Part shown: positions 25,521 through 36,683 of the stretch, piece after piece | How the letters are laid out: every line of letters begins with the position of its first letter | Position numbering within the stretch: the first letter of the stretch is position 1 | NCBI RefSeq assembly: GCF_004000825.1 | Contig: NZ_BILZ01000011.1 | Location: 45,779 to 109,778 of the forward strand | DNA from: Paenibacillus kobensis NBRC 15729 | GTDB lineage: Bacteria > Bacillota > Bacilli > Paenibacillales > Paenibacillaceae | DNA: 64,000 nt | Reading direction: 5' to 3' | Program-made: the position numbers and the translations under genes | The notes under the pieces: model-generated | The model's input: only the letters and a program-made list of their open reading frames with translations | What the model was told of the DNA's origin: nothing | The model's database searches: none

Positions 25521-25996
25521 CGCATTTTAACGAGCAGGGCCGGGCCCGCATGGTGGACATCTCGGAGAAGGAGACGACTTCGCGGACGGCTGTAGCCCGT
25601 ACGGCGGTAACGATGCGGCCGGATACGCTTCAGACGATCAAGGCGGGCAAGATCGGCAAAGGCGATGTGCTTGCTGTAGCACAGGTCGCCGGTATAATGG
25701 CTGCTAAGCAGACGTCATCTTGGATTCCAATGTGCCATCCGATTGCGCTTACCGGCGTCAACATCGCATTTGATGATAATGGTCATGATGAGCTTCACAT
25801 TGAAGCGGCGGTGAAGACGACAGGCAGAACGGGTGTTGAGATGGAAGCGTTGACGGCTGTTTCGGCAGCTGCTCTGACGGTGTATGATATGTGCAAAGCG
25901 CTGCAGAAGGATATGGTTATAGGGCCGACTCGGTTAGTGGAGAAAACCGGCGGCAAGAGCGGCGACTACCATAGCGGCGGCGAGTCGGCCGAATAG
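25508..25996 (+). CDS. moaC: Cyclic pyranopterin monophosphate synthase
   Basis: 162 residues. Acts with MoaA to make cPMP, the first molybdenum-cofactor intermediate. The motifs [29 protein letters not shown] and [24 protein letters not shown] (split here as [11 protein letters not shown] and LTVYDMCKA) are the family signature. The ATG at 25508 follows GAGGAGCGG, and an upstream start at 25481 is not needed. No MoaA is in the window. Confidence 0.95.
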   Translation: MESLTHFNEQGRARMVDISEKETTSRTAVARTAVTMRPDTLQTIKAGKIGKGDVLAVAQVAGIMAAKQTSSWIPMCHPIALTGVNIAFDDNGHDELHIEAAVKTTGRTGVEMEALTAVSAAALTVYDMCKALQKDMVIGPTRLVEKTGGKSGDYHSGGESAE

Positions 25997-26024
25997 CGGT
26001 CCGCAGGGATAGGAGGAATTGTTC

Positions 26025-26525
26025 ATGAAGTGGAAAGTGGCGATTCTGACAGCAAGCGATAAAGGCTCAAGAGGAGAACGGGAAGATACAAGCGCTCAGG
26101 TTATTCGCGAGCTAGTCGAAGAAGAGCTCGGAGGCGAAATCGTCGATTACCGGATCGTTCCGGATGAACAAGACGAGATCATGGCCGCATTGATCGAGAT
26201 GACCGATTATTTCCAAGCGGATCTCGTGCTGACATCAGGAGGGACGGGGCTCGGGCCGCGCGATCTGACTCCAGAAGCGACGCTGAAAGTGATCGATCGC
26301 GTCGTTCCCGGCATCGCTGAGGCGATGAGAATGGGCGGGATGTCGCGGTCGCGTGCGGCGATGCTGTCCAGGGGCGTCAGCGGCATCAGAGGCCGCTGTC
26401 TCATTATTAACCTGCCCGGCAGTCCGAAGGGCGTACATGAAAGCTTGATGCAGGTCATGGATCAACTGCCGCATGCGCTCGGCATTGTATCGGGACGAAT
26501 CGGAGAGCATGCGAATGAGCGCTGA
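26025..26525 (+). CDS. mogA: Molybdopterin adenylyltransferase-type protein (MogA/MoaB)
   Basis: 166 residues, a single MoCF domain. TSGGTGLGPRDLTPEA is the nucleotide/molybdopterin loop, and LPGSPKGVHESL is near the C-terminus. MogA adenylates molybdopterin before metal insertion; MoaB is a close relative and cannot be excluded. The ATG at 26025 with AGGAGG nine bases away is better than the in-frame TTG at 26019. Overlaps the next gene by eleven bases. Confidence 0.88.
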   Translation: MKWKVAILTASDKGSRGEREDTSAQVIRELVEEELGGEIVDYRIVPDEQDEIMAALIEMTDYFQADLVLTSGGTGLGPRDLTPEATLKVIDRVVPGIAEAMRMGGMSRSRAAMLSRGVSGIRGRCLIINLPGSPKGVHESLMQVMDQLPHALGIVSGRIGEHANER

Positions 26526-27558
26526 GACGGAAGGACAAGCAGCCAGCAGTCAGACGGTGATGCGCGAGGTGCCGGTTGCCGAAGCAGTCGGCATGCGGCT
26601 CGCGCATGATCTGACCCAGATCGTGCCCGGCCAGTTCAAAGGCCGCAAGTATAAACGGGGCCATCTCATTACGGAAGCCGATATTCCTGGGCTGCTCGAT
26701 ATTGGGAAAGAACATATTTATACGCTTGAGCTCGGCGATGAAGATCTTCATGAGGACGATGCGGCGCAGCGTCTTGCTTCCGCACTGCAAGGCGAAGGCA
26801 TCACGTTGTCCGACCCGCATGAAGGCAAAGTGTCGTTAAAGGCGCAGCTGACGGGACTCGTGAGCGTTCCGGCGGAGCTGGTCGAAGCGATTAACGGCAT
26901 TGGCGAGATTGCGCTTGCGACCGTCCGCAACCATACGCTCGTCAAGGAAGGACAGCCTGTTGCGGCGACGCGCGCCATTCCGCTCGTGCTACCGAAGGCG
27001 AAGGTTGAGGCGGCAGAGGCGCTCGCGCAGGCCTATCGGGCGGTCAGCGGAGGAGAGGCTCCGATCAATGTGCGTCCGCTCAAGCGGATGCAGGTGGGAC
27101 TGCTGACGACGGGCGGAGAAGTGTTCAGCGGCCGTATTCAAGACCGGTTCGGACCAGCCGTCAAGGCTAAGCTGGAAGCGCTTGGTTCGGAAGTGGCGGA
27201 ACAGCTGTTTTCACCAGACGATAGACAAACAATTGTCAATCATATACGTTTCTTGTACGACAAAGGGTATGATATGATATTGGTGACTGGCGGCATGTCG
27301 GTAGACCCCGACGACCGAACGCCTGGCGCCATTAAGGATGCCGGCGCCGATATCGTAAGCTACGGCACGCCAATGCTGCCGGGCTCGATGCTGTTAATCG
27401 GCTATTTGCACGGTGTTCCGATTATGGGACTGCCGGGCTGTGTGATGCACGATCCTTATACCTCATTCGACGTACTGCTGCCGCGTATTCTAGCGGGGGA
27501 TACCATTACCCGGGCGGATATCGTAGCAATGGGTTACGGCGGATTGCACGGCTGTTGA
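26515..27558 (+). CDS. MoeA-like molybdopterin-binding protein
   Basis: 347 residues. The C-terminal half is a MoCF domain: LLTTGGEVFSGRIQDRFGP, LVTGGMSVDPDDRTPGAI and GLPGCVMHDPYTSFD. The N-terminal half differs from classical MoeA (about 400 residues), starting with VPVAEAVGMRLAHDLTQI. This fits the shorter MoeA-like group whose exact role is unclear; a role in molybdenum insertion or pterin handling is inferred from the domain and from the moaC-mogA context. Start chosen at 26515 with GGAGAG at 26500. Confidence 0.82.
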   Translation: MSAETEGQAASSQTVMREVPVAEAVGMRLAHDLTQIVPGQFKGRKYKRGHLITEADIPGLLDIGKEHIYTLELGDEDLHEDDAAQRLASALQGEGITLSDPHEGKVSLKAQLTGLVSVPAELVEAINGIGEIALATVRNHTLVKEGQPVAATRAIPLVLPKAKVEAAEALAQAYRAVSGGEAPINVRPLKRMQVGLLTTGGEVFSGRIQDRFGPAVKAKLEALGSEVAEQLFSPDDRQTIVNHIRFLYDKGYDMILVTGGMSVDPDDRTPGAIKDAGADIVSYGTPMLPGSMLLIGYLHGVPIMGLPGCVMHDPYTSFDVLLPRILAGDTITRADIVAMGYGGLHGC

Positions 27559-27605
27559 TTGGCAACAGCATATACATTACATAATTGACGGAAGAGGTGA
27601 ATGAC

Positions 27606-27836
27606 ATGTTCAGCGGTATTGGAGCAACAGGCATGATTCTGCTTGTACTGATCGCACTCTTGCTGTTCGGTCCGAACAAGCTGCCGGAGCTGGGCCGTGC
27701 ATTCGGACGGACGCTGCGCGAGTTCAAAGCAGGCGCACGCGATATTATGGACGAACCGACCGATAAGTCGAAGGATCGGATCGAAGCAACCCGGACGGAC
27801 GATATCAAGTCCGACAACAAGCGGCTTCCGGAATAA
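27606..27836 (+). CDS. tatA: Twin-arginine translocase subunit TatA
   Basis: 76 residues. One N-terminal membrane helix (ATGMILLVLIALLLFGP), the FGPNKLPELGRAFG hinge and amphipathic helix, then a charged tail: the TatA/E pattern. The ATG at 27606 follows GAAGAGGTG. Forms the Tat channel with TatC 66 bases downstream. Its position beside molybdenum-cofactor genes makes sense because molybdoenzymes are common Tat substrates. Confidence 0.93.
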   Translation: MFSGIGATGMILLVLIALLLFGPNKLPELGRAFGRTLREFKAGARDIMDEPTDKSKDRIEATRTDDIKSDNKRLPE

Positions 27837-27902
27837 TCGGGGCCGTTTTTTTCTGCATCATTGAGCCATTCATTACTGCTTCGCATTGAGGAGTGAGCCA
27901 AC

Positions 27903-28718
27903 ATGGCCGAACAACGCAAGTCCCAGGCCGGCCAGACGGCGGAGGAGATTCGGGCGCGCGTGCAAGAAGAAGGGCTGATGCCGCTGCTGGAGCATCTGGG
28001 CGAGCTGAGACGCCGCATTTTCTGGACCTTGCTCATTCTATTAGTGGGTATAGGTATTGGACTTTATTTTGCCAAGCCGCTTTATAATTTCGTTATAGAG
28101 GACGGACCGATGAGCGGGGTCGAGCTGCATACGTTCTCCTTGTGGGACGGCATCAGCATGTATATGAAATTCGCCTTCCTGATCGCGCTCGTACTCGTGC
28201 TGCCGTTCGCGTTCTTCCAGCTGTGGCTGTTCGTAAAGCCGGCGCTGTCGCGGAAAGAACAGCGGGCAACGCTTCGGTATATACCCTATGCACTTCTGCT
28301 GTTTCTTGCAGGCCTGTCGTTCTCTTACTTCGTTATCGCCCCAATGGCCTATGATTTTACGAAGTCGGTATCGCACAGTATGGGATTGATCGAAACTTAT
28401 GGGGTTATGCAGTACATATCTTTTCTGTTCAACATCTTAATTCCGATCGCCTTGCTGTTCGAGCTGCCGCTCGTCATTATGTTCTTGACGAAGCTGCGGA
28501 TCTTGAACCCGCTGCGTCTGCGCAAAATGAGACGAATCGCTTATTTCGTCATGGTTCTCATCGGCACGATCATTACGCCGCCGGATGTCATATCGGACAT
28601 TCTGGTGTCGATTCCGCTGCTGGTGCTCTATGAGATCAGTATCTTCCTGTCATCTTCCGTCTACAAGAAACAGCTTGCAGCGGACGAGGCGTGGGAGCGG
28701 GAATTCGCCAGTGAATAA
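27903..28718 (+). CDS. tatC: Twin-arginine translocase receptor TatC
   Basis: 271 residues with six membrane segments. LLEHLGELRRRIFW is the conserved cytoplasmic N-terminal motif that binds the twin-arginine signal, and FPFAFFQLWLFVKPAL-like and ITPPDVISD segments follow. It has a 30-residue N-terminal extension and a short C-terminal tail. Operon with tatA; a hairpin terminator follows. Confidence 0.95.
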   Translation: MAEQRKSQAGQTAEEIRARVQEEGLMPLLEHLGELRRRIFWTLLILLVGIGIGLYFAKPLYNFVIEDGPMSGVELHTFSLWDGISMYMKFAFLIALVLVLPFAFFQLWLFVKPALSRKEQRATLRYIPYALLLFLAGLSFSYFVIAPMAYDFTKSVSHSMGLIETYGVMQYISFLFNILIPIALLFELPLVIMFLTKLRILNPLRLRKMRRIAYFVMVLIGTIITPPDVISDILVSIPLLVLYEISIFLSSSVYKKQLAADEAWEREFASE

Positions 28719-28764
28719 CGCAAGACCGGCAAGATAAACAAGTCTCATAGCAACACCGGACGAT

Positions 28765-28820
28765 AAGAGCCGGCATTTGAACCCTCTGCACGCAGAGAAC
28801 GACAAATGCCGGCTCTTTCT
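28765..28820 (+). terminator. Terminator after tatC
   Basis: AAGAGCCGGCATTTG pairs with CAAATGCCGGCTCTT; the loop has its own CTCTGC/GCAGAG stem. Confidence 0.85.
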
Positions 28821-28896
28821 CATTTCCATCATTCGACAATTCATGTATGTTCGCGTCTTCAATGGGGAAAATATTGGAGATGGAGGTGAAGGACGG

Positions 28897-30039
28897 ATGC
28901 TGCCGGTCAAAAAATTCGGCGTATGGCCCATGAGCATGATGATGATACTGTCTGTCGGAATCATAAATCATGTCACCATTACCCCGCTGCTGCTTAATGT
29001 TGCCGGACGAGATGCGTGGCTTGGCGCGGTCGTGGCAGCGCCTGCCGCTTTGCTGTGGGCTATCTTTCCGCTGTTAAAAATATTGAACGCAATCGATGGT
29101 CAGCCGATCGCAGCCTGGTTGGACAGTCGCGGCTCCGCCGCGCTGCGATGGCTCGTCCTCGTTCCGGTTATCGGCATGCTGCTGTTTACGTCGTTCCATA
29201 CGAGCATGGATGCCGTCGAATTTGCGAACTCGACCTATATTCCGCGTACGCCGTCGCCTGTCGTGACGTTTCTATTCGTCGGATTGTGCGCATACGGCGC
29301 ACTTTCGGGATTGCGCACGATCGCGTTCGTCTCCTGCGTTTTGCTTCCATTCGTTGTCGCATTCGGCGACCTGGTCATGTCGGCTAATATTCCGCACAAA
29401 GATTTTAAGTTTCTGCTTCCGATGGCGGAGCACGGATTAGGGTCGATTGTGGATGGGGCGTTGTATTCGTTCAGCGCTCTAGCTGAAATCTATATGATCA
29501 TTCTATTTCAACCGCATCTAAAAGGACGGATCGGCAGAATTGGCCTAACCGTATTAATTTTGTTTCTTGCGCTGTTGATGCTAGGCCCTGTCACCGGAAC
29601 GATATCGGAATTCGGGCCGGTGGAGGGCGAGAAGCTGCGCTACCCTGCTTTCTCGCAATGGCGCTTAGTCACCATCGGGCGGTATATCGAGCATCTCGAT
29701 TTCCTGGCTATCTATCAATGGATGTCGGGATCGTTCATTCGCGTGTCGATGTCGATGTACTTGGTGACGGAGCTTTTGTTCCAATCGAAACGCGGGAGAG
29801 TATGGGGCATTATCGTGTTATCGGCGCTCATAGGCATTACCTACGAGCTTCTAGCGACGCATCAGCTCCTGTACCGGCACACGATACAAAATTATTTTCA
29901 GTATTCCGGATTGGTGATTCTAGCTTTGACGCTCGTGTTGTGGGTCGTCGCTGCGGCCAGCCGCAGGCAGCAGGAGCGCGCGAATGGGAAAGGGCAGCAA
30001 GCGGACGATGATTCGGGGAAAGGAGGCGCTGTTGTATGA
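28897..30039 (+). CDS. Spore germination protein, GerB type (APC-superfamily permease)
   Basis: 380 residues with about ten membrane segments and no long soluble domain, the pattern of the GerAB/GerBB/GerKB subunit that binds the nutrient germinant in the spore inner membrane. The ATG at 28897 follows GGAGGTGAAGG; the 40-residue upstream extension is not needed. The last residues are charged (DDDSGKGG). Its stop overlaps the start of the GerA-type gene by four bases. B-type first in the operon is less usual than A-B-C. Germinant unknown. Expression is expected in the forespore (sigma-G), but I could not confirm a promoter. Confidence 0.85.
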   Translation: MLPVKKFGVWPMSMMMILSVGIINHVTITPLLLNVAGRDAWLGAVVAAPAALLWAIFPLLKILNAIDGQPIAAWLDSRGSAALRWLVLVPVIGMLLFTSFHTSMDAVEFANSTYIPRTPSPVVTFLFVGLCAYGALSGLRTIAFVSCVLLPFVVAFGDLVMSANIPHKDFKFLLPMAEHGLGSIVDGALYSFSALAEIYMIILFQPHLKGRIGRIGLTVLILFLALLMLGPVTGTISEFGPVEGEKLRYPAFSQWRLVTIGRYIEHLDFLAIYQWMSGSFIRVSMSMYLVTELLFQSKRGRVWGIIVLSALIGITYELLATHQLLYRHTIQNYFQYSGLVILALTLVLWVVAAASRRQQERANGKGQQADDDSGKGGAVV

Positions 30040-31481
30040 AGCCGTTAACGGGAATAGGTGAATCGAACCGGGAAGGCAAGGCGAGCATCAATTTCGATCT
30101 ATGGATGGGCATGGTCAAACCGTGCGGGGATGTAACGATCCAGTCGTTTCAGACCGGCGAGAGCGGCAATGTGCATGTCGATTTATTCTACTGCATGGGG
30201 ATGGTCGATAACCGAGCGCTCATCATCGGCATTCTGCAAGAGCTGGAGCATTGGCAGTCCGAGGGCGGGCATTCCAATATCCCGGTCGTTATCCCGCTTG
30301 CCGCTCATGTCAACGAAGAGCAAGCGTTCCAGATGCTCGCCTCAGGAACGCTGATCGCCTGCATCGAGGGGTATTGGTTCCATATGAATGTGAACAGCCC
30401 GCCGGGCCGGTCGCCTGAAGAGTCGACAATGGAAGTATCGCTCAAAGGGCCGCGCGACGGATTCGTCGAGAAGCTGGAGACGAATCTCGCGCTCGTTCGG
30501 AGAAGGCTGCGCACGCCTGATCTGCGCTGCGAGTTCATGACGATCGGGAGCCAGACGAAGACGGAGATCGTGCTGATCTATCTAGCCGGCAAAGCATCCA
30601 GAAGCTTAGTGGACGAAATGCGCCGGCGTCTGCATGCGATCGACATCGAGGCGTTATATGGCGCGACTCAGCTGGAGGAGCTTGTATCCGACCGGCCAAG
30701 GTCATTGTTCCCGCTCGTCGATTATATCGGCCGGCCAGATTATGTGGTGCAGTCGCTCATGGGGGAGCGAGTTGCGGTGCTTGTGGACGGTTCGCCGTCC
30801 GCCATTATTGCGCCGGCTACGCTGACGTTGCAGATCAAATCGCCGGAAGATATCCATCTGCCGTATCATTTCGTGTCGCTGGAAAGACTGCTTCGTCTGT
30901 TGGGTATTATACTTGCGCTCTGTCTGCCCGGCTTCTGGGTGGCGGTGTCCTCTTTCAATACCGATCAGCTGCCGTTCAATCTGCTCGCGACGGTAGCGAT
31001 TTCCCGGGAAGGGCTGCCGCTGTCCGCTCCGCTCGAAATGTTTCTGATGCTTGCGATGTTCGAGCTGTTCCGGGAAGCCGGCGTCCGTCTGCCCAGGCCG
31101 GTTGGCCAGACCGTGTCCGTCGTTGGCGGTCTCATCGTCGGCGATGCGGCGATCCGCGCGGGACTGACCTCGCCCACGATGCTCGTTGCGGCTGCCGTTA
31201 CGGCCGTTGCGACGTTCACGCTCGTCAATCAGTCACTTAACGGCACGGTCAGCGTCATACGTTTGTTCATCCTTATGTTGTCTTCACTGCTTGGCATATT
31301 CGGCTTCTTCATCAGTCTGTTTGCCGTTATCGTCTACATCTGTTCACTGGAATCGTTCGGCCACCCGTACTTGCTCCCTATCGCTCCGATCAAATGGAAG
31401 AAGGTGCTGGGGGCGATTATCCAACTTCCATGGTCAGTGCAGCATAAGGACAGCGGCATGCGAAAGGGCGGAGACCGATGA
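30036..31481 (+). CDS. Spore germination protein, GerA type
   Basis: 481 residues. The N-terminal soluble domain (about 1-270) contains the GerA core (ETNLALVRRRLRTPDL, DYIGRPDYV and so on). The second half has four or five membrane segments and ends near HPYLLPIAPIKWK, a hallmark of GerAA-type proteins. It forms the receptor ion-channel part with the B and C proteins. Four-base overlaps link it to both neighbours. Confidence 0.92.
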   Translation: MKPLTGIGESNREGKASINFDLWMGMVKPCGDVTIQSFQTGESGNVHVDLFYCMGMVDNRALIIGILQELEHWQSEGGHSNIPVVIPLAAHVNEEQAFQMLASGTLIACIEGYWFHMNVNSPPGRSPEESTMEVSLKGPRDGFVEKLETNLALVRRRLRTPDLRCEFMTIGSQTKTEIVLIYLAGKASRSLVDEMRRRLHAIDIEALYGATQLEELVSDRPRSLFPLVDYIGRPDYVVQSLMGERVAVLVDGSPSAIIAPATLTLQIKSPEDIHLPYHFVSLERLLRLLGIILALCLPGFWVAVSSFNTDQLPFNLLATVAISREGLPLSAPLEMFLMLAMFELFREAGVRLPRPVGQTVSVVGGLIVGDAAIRAGLTSPTMLVAAAVTAVATFTLVNQSLNGTVSVIRLFILMLSSLLGIFGFFISLFAVIVYICSLESFGHPYLLPIAPIKWKKVLGAIIQLPWSVQHKDSGMRKGGDR

Positions 31482-32623
31482 TCAGCCCGCTTCTGCATAA
31501 GGTACCGAAACTAGTCGTTGTGTTATCGGCTGCACTATTTCTAAGCGGTTGCTGGGATAAGGTCGATCTGCAGAATATCGGATACGTTACTGCGATGGGA
31601 GTCGATTATGAAGAAGGACAGTTCAAACTATATGGCGAGATGATCTCATTCAACTCCGTCGCGAAGACGGAAACGGGGTCGGCCATGCCAGGACCGAAGA
31701 AGTGGATCGGGCACAGCGAAGGACAGACGATTCAGATTGCTTTAATGGAGCTTGTTAAATCGAGCCAATATCAGCTTAGTATCGAGAACTTGAAGACCCT
31801 TGTTATTCATGAGCGGGCGATGCGGGAGCTCGATGAGGTTCTTGATGCGATGAACCGGCAGCGTGCGGCAAGATACACCATATGGGTGTATGGCACGCGA
31901 ACTCCATTCGATCAGCTGTTTACGACGGATCAGATTTTTAACCAATCTCCGCTCGTCAGCTTTCTATACAAGCCGGATCTTATGTTCAGACAAGTGAGCA
32001 TGTACCGTCCGCTTAATATGCAGATGTTTATCCAGCAGCAGTACGAGCGAGCCTATACGACGATATTGACGAATATTACGATGGTTAAAGGTGATTGGAA
32101 AACGGGACGCAAGCCGCTGTCGCTTAACGTTCCTCAGGGCAGCTTCATTATGAACAACCGCCGGCTGATAGGTTATATTACGGAATCGGAGATGAAAGGG
32201 CTTCGTTGGGTGCTTCCCGATTTTAAGCAAGAGATGCTGAGGATCGAAGCAGATGGCCACCGTGCGACGGTCGCGGTCGATCAGTCGGTCTCAAGGCTGA
32301 GCGGCATGCCGCAAGGCGATTCTGCGCGCTTCAAGCTGAAGGTGAAGCTGCGCGTACACGTTGTCGAAATGAAAGGGGAATTGACGAAGCAGCAGGTCGA
32401 GGCAGAAGCCTCCCGGCAGGTGCATGAGGAAATCAAGCGTACGTATGAGGCGGGGGTGGAGAAACACGCCGATCTTCTGCAGACGAGGCTGAACCTGTAC
32501 CGCTATCACACGGCGTTCTGGAAGAAGTACGCCTCCAAGGATGATTGGATGCCCGGCAAGGGCGATATGACAATCGAAGTGACGACGAAGATGACGAACA
32601 CCGGCAAGTATGATTTGGAATAG
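31478..32623 (+). CDS. Spore germination lipoprotein, GerC type
   Basis: 381 residues. Signal ends in a lipobox LFLSGCWDKVDLQNIGY; Cys-Trp-Asp after the lipobox is typical of GerC proteins. The rest is the three-domain GerAC fold. Overlaps the GerA-type gene by four bases. It completes a three-gene receptor operon placed between tatC and groES, a site occupied by other genes in B. subtilis. Confidence 0.92.
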   Translation: MISPLLHKVPKLVVVLSAALFLSGCWDKVDLQNIGYVTAMGVDYEEGQFKLYGEMISFNSVAKTETGSAMPGPKKWIGHSEGQTIQIALMELVKSSQYQLSIENLKTLVIHERAMRELDEVLDAMNRQRAARYTIWVYGTRTPFDQLFTTDQIFNQSPLVSFLYKPDLMFRQVSMYRPLNMQMFIQQQYERAYTTILTNITMVKGDWKTGRKPLSLNVPQGSFIMNNRRLIGYITESEMKGLRWVLPDFKQEMLRIEADGHRATVAVDQSVSRLSGMPQGDSARFKLKVKLRVHVVEMKGELTKQQVEAEASRQVHEEIKRTYEAGVEKHADLLQTRLNLYRYHTAFWKKYASKDDWMPGKGDMTIEVTTKMTNTGKYDLE

Positions 32624-32686
32624 GGGCGACGAATCGCGTGCTGGAAGGAAGCATTGTTAAAATCCGATAAATTGGTGGCCGGGCAC

Positions 32687-32715
32687 TTGAAATGTCACGG
32701 TAAAATAGGTATTAT
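32687..32715 (+). promoter_or_regulatory. groESL promoter (sigma-A type)
   Basis: TTGAAA at 32687-32692, 17 bases, TATTAT at 32710-32715, directly followed by the CIRCE operator. Confidence 0.8.
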
Positions 32716-32726
32716 AAAAATGGTTG

Positions 32727-32753
32727 TTAGCACTTGAGTCGTATGAGTGCTAA
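32727..32753. promoter_or_regulatory. CIRCE operator (HrcA-binding)
   Basis: TTAGCACTT, nine bases, GAGTGCTAA: the CIRCE inverted repeat with one arm mismatch (T for C). Predicts HrcA repression relieved by heat stress. Confidence 0.95.
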
Positions 32754-32796
32754 TAGGAAAGTACAACGTACCATTTTCAAAAGGAGGCTATTTTTC

Positions 32797-33078
32797 ATGA
32801 TCAAACCTTTGGGTGAGCGCGTATTGGTAGAGCCGATCGCGAAAGAAGAAACTACGGCAAGCGGCATTCTGCTTCCAGACACGGCGAAAGAGAAGCCGCA
32901 AGAGGGTAAAATCGTCGCAGTAGGCAGCGGCACGCTGAAAGACGGCGTTCGCATCGCACTGGAAGTGCAAGTCGGCGACCGCGTCCTGTTCTCCAAATAT
33001 GCAGGCACGGAAGTCAAATACGAAGGCAAAGAGTATTTGATTATGAAGGAAAGCGACATTCACGCGATCCTGGGCTAA
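32797..33078 (+). CDS. groES: Co-chaperonin GroES
   Basis: 93 residues. [17 protein letters not shown] is the family start and the mobile loop is [18 protein letters not shown]. The ATG at 32797 follows AAAGGAGG. First gene of the CIRCE-controlled operon, 104 bases before groEL. Confidence 0.97.
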   Translation: MIKPLGERVLVEPIAKEETTASGILLPDTAKEKPQEGKIVAVGSGTLKDGVRIALEVQVGDRVLFSKYAGTEVKYEGKEYLIMKESDIHAILG

Positions 33079-33158
33079 TCCGCCCGCGATTGAATCACAT
33101 ACAAGCAAGTGGATCGAACGGGGCGACAGCGAAACGCTCCGGCATGATAATTACTTAA

Positions 33159-34818
<1,660 letters not shown>

Positions 34819-34851
34819 CACATCGCTAAAAACCTTATAGCAGCAAGGGAA

Positions 34852-34877
34852 ACGGGACCTTACGGGGTCCCGTTTTT
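34852..34877 (+). terminator. Terminator downstream of groEL (island side)
   Basis: ACGGGACC pairs with GGTCCCGT, followed by TTTT. Confidence 0.8.
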
Positions 34878-35224
34878 GTTTGGAAATCACAAAAAAATCA
34901 CTTTCTCTGCTATGAAGGATAAGATTCTGGCTAAAAATCATGAACTTATTCTCCAATAGAAGGTGGAGTATCAATTCTGGGTTAGTGATATTGGCCATAT
35001 GGTGTAGGTACAGAGGAAAAGAGAGAGGGGATCGTCGTGCAATATATATGTTTGAAATAAGAAAAATCATGGGTACACATGTCTGGTGTATTTGCAACTT
35101 CAAACTAATTGACAAACCCTTATATAACGGGGGATAATCTAGATTAATTAGTAATTGGGTAGTATTAAGTTAGTATTAAATCGAATCGTTCGGGCAAGAT
35201 GGTTATTTAAGGAGATGGTGATCT
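34878..35224. other. AT-rich non-coding start of the island
   Basis: AT-rich sequence without a convincing gene. AATCACAAAAAAA at about 34885 recurs at about 38110 near the other end, although it is low complexity. A ribosome site for fic (AAGGAGATGG) lies at the right edge. Confidence 0.4.
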
Positions 35225-36487
35225 ATGTCTGACGAAACTTATGACATCTTGGATAAATTTGTGAACGAATCATACCTAACAAAACAGAGCTTCATTTATA
35301 AGCAAAAAGTTGGATCAACAGTTATGAGGGACTGGGAGAGGATTATAAGAAAGAGGAAGGACATTAGTATTGAAATTAATTTGCTGGATCAAAATAAAGA
35401 AAAAATATGGTTTGTACTAACCCCCCAGCTCATGGCGCAATTGCATAAGCTGGAGGAAGGTGCTTCGAATGATATTCAAGATATAATATCATATGTAACA
35501 GATTGGGATAATAAGGTAACGGAACTTTTAATAGATGAAGCATACAATTCCAGTGTAATTGAAGGTGCAATATCTACTAGAAAAAGAACCGCAGAAATGT
35601 TGAAAAAGAAGGAACCACCTAGAGATAACAGTGAAAGAATGATCTATAATAATTATGCAGCTATGATGTATATCCTAGATTATATAAATGACCAGAATAA
35701 TGTTATTAATGAGGATAGCTTTATAGCTCTGCATAAAATAATTACCGAAGGAACATTGGATGAGGAAGATGTTACAGATAAGTATAGAGATGATTACGTT
35801 CAAGTAAAGGATATGTCAACTAACAGGGTGATATACACCGCCCCTCGCCCGGAAGATGTGCAGTGGATGATGAACGATCTATTTAAGTTTATTTCAGATA
35901 AATCCGAATTCCATCCAATAATAAAAGCTTTGATAGTTCATTTCTATATTGTCTATGTACATCCTTTCTTTGATGGAAATGGGAGAACAGCTCGGGCTTT
36001 TACTGTTATGTACTTACTGAAGGAAGGATATAACTTCTTTAAATATCTTTCAATTTCTACTGCGATTAATAAGAAAAAATCCAAATACTATAAGGCCATT
36101 GAGGACTGCGAACAAAACCCAACTGATGTAACATATTTTCTAATGAACCAGTTAGAATTATTATTAGTGAGATATTTCGAACTAATAACGGAATTAAAAC
36201 AAGAGGTAGGAAAACGTATCATTAACACTTGGTTAGATAAACATCATTATGTGCTATCTAAGAGGCAGTTTAAAGAGGTCGAATACTTAAGCAAGAAGTC
36301 AAATAATTTAGTGACAATAGCTGAATATAAGAAGAGACATAAAGTCTCGTATGAAACAGCGAGATCAGATCTATTAGAATTGGAAGTTATTGGTATGTTT
36401 GATAAGTCAAAAGTAAGTAGAAAATATGTGTATACATTTAATTTCACTCAATTTGTTAGTAAAGTACTTGAAGAATTGCAAACATAG
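35225..36487 (+). CDS. Fic-domain protein (probable AMP-transferase)
   Basis: 420 residues. The catalytic motif HPFFDGNGRTARA is at about residues 246-258. Upstream, SSVIEG at about 109-114 fits the (S/T)xxxE(G/N) inhibitory helix, so this is a class II Fic protein, self-inhibited within one chain. The last 100 residues hold a winged-helix-like segment (KRHKVSYETARSDLLELEVIGMF) as in many stand-alone Fic proteins. Fic enzymes usually attach AMP to a protein hydroxyl; the target is unknown. Low-GC codon use differs from all genes up to groEL. Ends with its own hairpin terminator. Confidence 0.9.
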   Translation: MSDETYDILDKFVNESYLTKQSFIYKQKVGSTVMRDWERIIRKRKDISIEINLLDQNKEKIWFVLTPQLMAQLHKLEEGASNDIQDIISYVTDWDNKVTELLIDEAYNSSVIEGAISTRKRTAEMLKKKEPPRDNSERMIYNNYAAMMYILDYINDQNNVINEDSFIALHKIITEGTLDEEDVTDKYRDDYVQVKDMSTNRVIYTAPRPEDVQWMMNDLFKFISDKSEFHPIIKALIVHFYIVYVHPFFDGNGRTARAFTVMYLLKEGYNFFKYLSISTAINKKKSKYYKAIEDCEQNPTDVTYFLMNQLELLLVRYFELITELKQEVGKRIINTWLDKHHYVLSKRQFKEVEYLSKKSNNLVTIAEYKKRHKVSYETARSDLLELEVIGMFDKSKVSRKYVYTFNFTQFVSKVLEELQT

Positions 36488-36497
36488 TATAACGACT

Positions 36498-36523
36498 AAC
36501 GGGACTCTTCGAGTCCCGTTTTG
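36498..36523 (+). terminator. Terminator of the fic gene
   Basis: AACGGGACTC pairs with GAGTCCCGTT around a TTC loop. Confidence 0.8.
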
Positions 36524-36533
36524 TACTGAAGTA

Positions 36534-36671
36534 TTAAAAACTCAAAAGATTACTAAATTGTAGCTTCAACTTATCCGTAGCCTTCTTCTGAATCGAGGTC
36601 TTATCCAGCAACCGCTGAATATCTAGGGCACTTGGAGTTACGATTGAAGAGTTGTTTGAAGTTGTAGAGGA
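36534..36671 (-). pseudogene. Possible gene remnant on the minus strand
   Basis: A 45-codon open stretch ending in TAA reads like the C-terminus of a protein (SALDIQRLLDKTSIQKK then ATDKLKLQFSNLLSF). It has no start or ribosome site and lies between fic and the winged-helix gene. It may be what is left of a gene lost from the island. Family unknown. Confidence 0.25.
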
Positions 36672-36683
36672 TTAGAACATTGA

